A stretch of 64,000 nt of DNA from Arthrobacter sp. AFG20. Its GTDB lineage: Bacteria > Actinomycetota > Actinomycetes > Actinomycetales > Micrococcaceae. Positions 63,686 through 64,000 of the stretch are shown piece after piece; position 1 is the first letter of the stretch, and each line of letters begins with the position of its first letter. The notes beneath the pieces are model-generated. The model was not told the origin of the DNA. It did no database searches and saw nothing but the letters and a program-made list of their open reading frames with translations. The position numbers and the translations under genes were made by a program. Location of the stretch: assembly GCF_002892795.1 (NCBI RefSeq), contig NZ_PJMC01000006.1, forward strand, positions 62,001 to 126,000, given 5' to 3'.

Positions 63686-64000
63686 ATGGAGAAAATCGTT
63701 CCGCCTTCACCCGGTGATCCCCGACGTCCCCTTGGCCCCCGTGACCCGGGCGATGCCTGGGTGGAGGGCGACCGCGGACGGTTCTGGGGGCGCTTCGGAT
63801 CGGCCGGCCTCCTGGTCCATGATGCGGAGAAGGGCGTCCTGCTGCAGCACCGTGCCACCTGGAGCGACCACGGCGGAACCTGGGGGCTTCCCGGCGGCGC
63901 GCTGCACCAGGGCGAGGACGCCGTGACCGGCGCACTGCGTGAGGCCCACGAGGAGGCGGCGGTACCCGAACAGAGCGTCAAAGTGCTGTTCACGTCCGTG
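63686..64000 (+). CDS. NUDIX hydrolase, 3' end outside window
   Basis: The first 105 residues of a NUDIX hydrolase, running off the end of the window. An N-terminal Pro/Arg-rich segment is followed by FGSAGLLVHDAEKGVLLQHR and the Nudix box GGALHQGEDAV...LREAHEEAAV, with the REUxEE core intact. ATG 63686 is the apparent start, with no strong ribosome site. The substrate is unknown. Confidence 0.88.
   Translation, partial: MEKIVPPSPGDPRRPLGPRDPGDAWVEGDRGRFWGRFGSAGLLVHDAEKGVLLQHRATWSDHGGTWGLPGGALHQGEDAVTGALREAHEEAAVPEQSVKVLFTSV

Overview
The window is chromosomal DNA of a high-GC Gram-positive bacterium, most likely Arthrobacter or a close relative (Pseudarthrobacter, Paenarthrobacter; Micrococcaceae). 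The evidence is the gene order ileS-folC-DUF4233-ndk-vkor-rne ... rplU-rpmA-obgE-proB-proA-nadD-rsfS, the Ala/Glu-rich extensions of RNase E/G, frequent GTG and TTG starts, GC-rich third codon positions, class Ib ribonucleotide reductase (nrdHIEF), DinB/DUF664-type proteins and GlnR-type nitrogen sites. No rRNA, CRISPR array, insertion sequence or prophage was seen.

Region 1-19050 is core housekeeping: the 3' part of ileS, then folC, ndk, a vitamin K epoxide reductase, RNase E/G, a TPP-riboswitch-controlled ThiD-TenA fusion, ribosomal proteins L21 and L27, ObgE, proline synthesis, NAD synthesis (nadD), the ribosome silencing factor, and two identical tRNA-Ala(GGC) genes. Region 19100-24800 carries two tandem paralogous secreted proteins built on EPGDDKGG repeats, a flavoprotein, an RNA methyltransferase and a ROK regulator. 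Region 24800-30600 has a lipoprotein and the methionine genes metF and metE behind a long leader. Region 30600-35100 has a LysR regulator divergent from an overlapping lipid-modification operon (FAD oxidoreductase, DUF1365, cyclopropane-fatty-acid synthase). Region 35300-39660 is nrdHIEF with two NrdR-like boxes. Region 39700-42300 is an NAD-salvage operon pnuC-nadR-nrtR with two palindromic operators.

From 42350 on the content is more accessory: lipoproteins, a 43-residue protein, a membrane DJ-1-like protein translationally coupled to an alpha/beta hydrolase and divergent from a GlxA-type regulator, a RelA/SpoT-like nucleotidyltransferase in locally AT-richer DNA, ChaB and DUF2087 proteins, an aldo/keto reductase, a DinB-like protein, a dienelactone hydrolase, DoxX, an Hpt-like protein lacking its histidine, RlmC, RNase Z, a GH16 lipoprotein, an AlkD-like protein, an ammonium transporter with GlnR-type sites, CsbD, a phosphoesterase and a partial NUDIX hydrolase.

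The most unusual item is the pair of EPGDDKGG-repeat secreted proteins (19188-19718 and 19955-20602). Their promoters carry the same four heptads at exact 11-bp spacing, at the same distance from the ATG, which looks like an OmpR/PhoB-family response-regulator array on near-leaderless promoters. Other notable signals are the candidate regulatory leader of metF, the tandem NrtR-type operators, the GlnR arrays at amt, and the accessory alarmone-synthetase-like gene.
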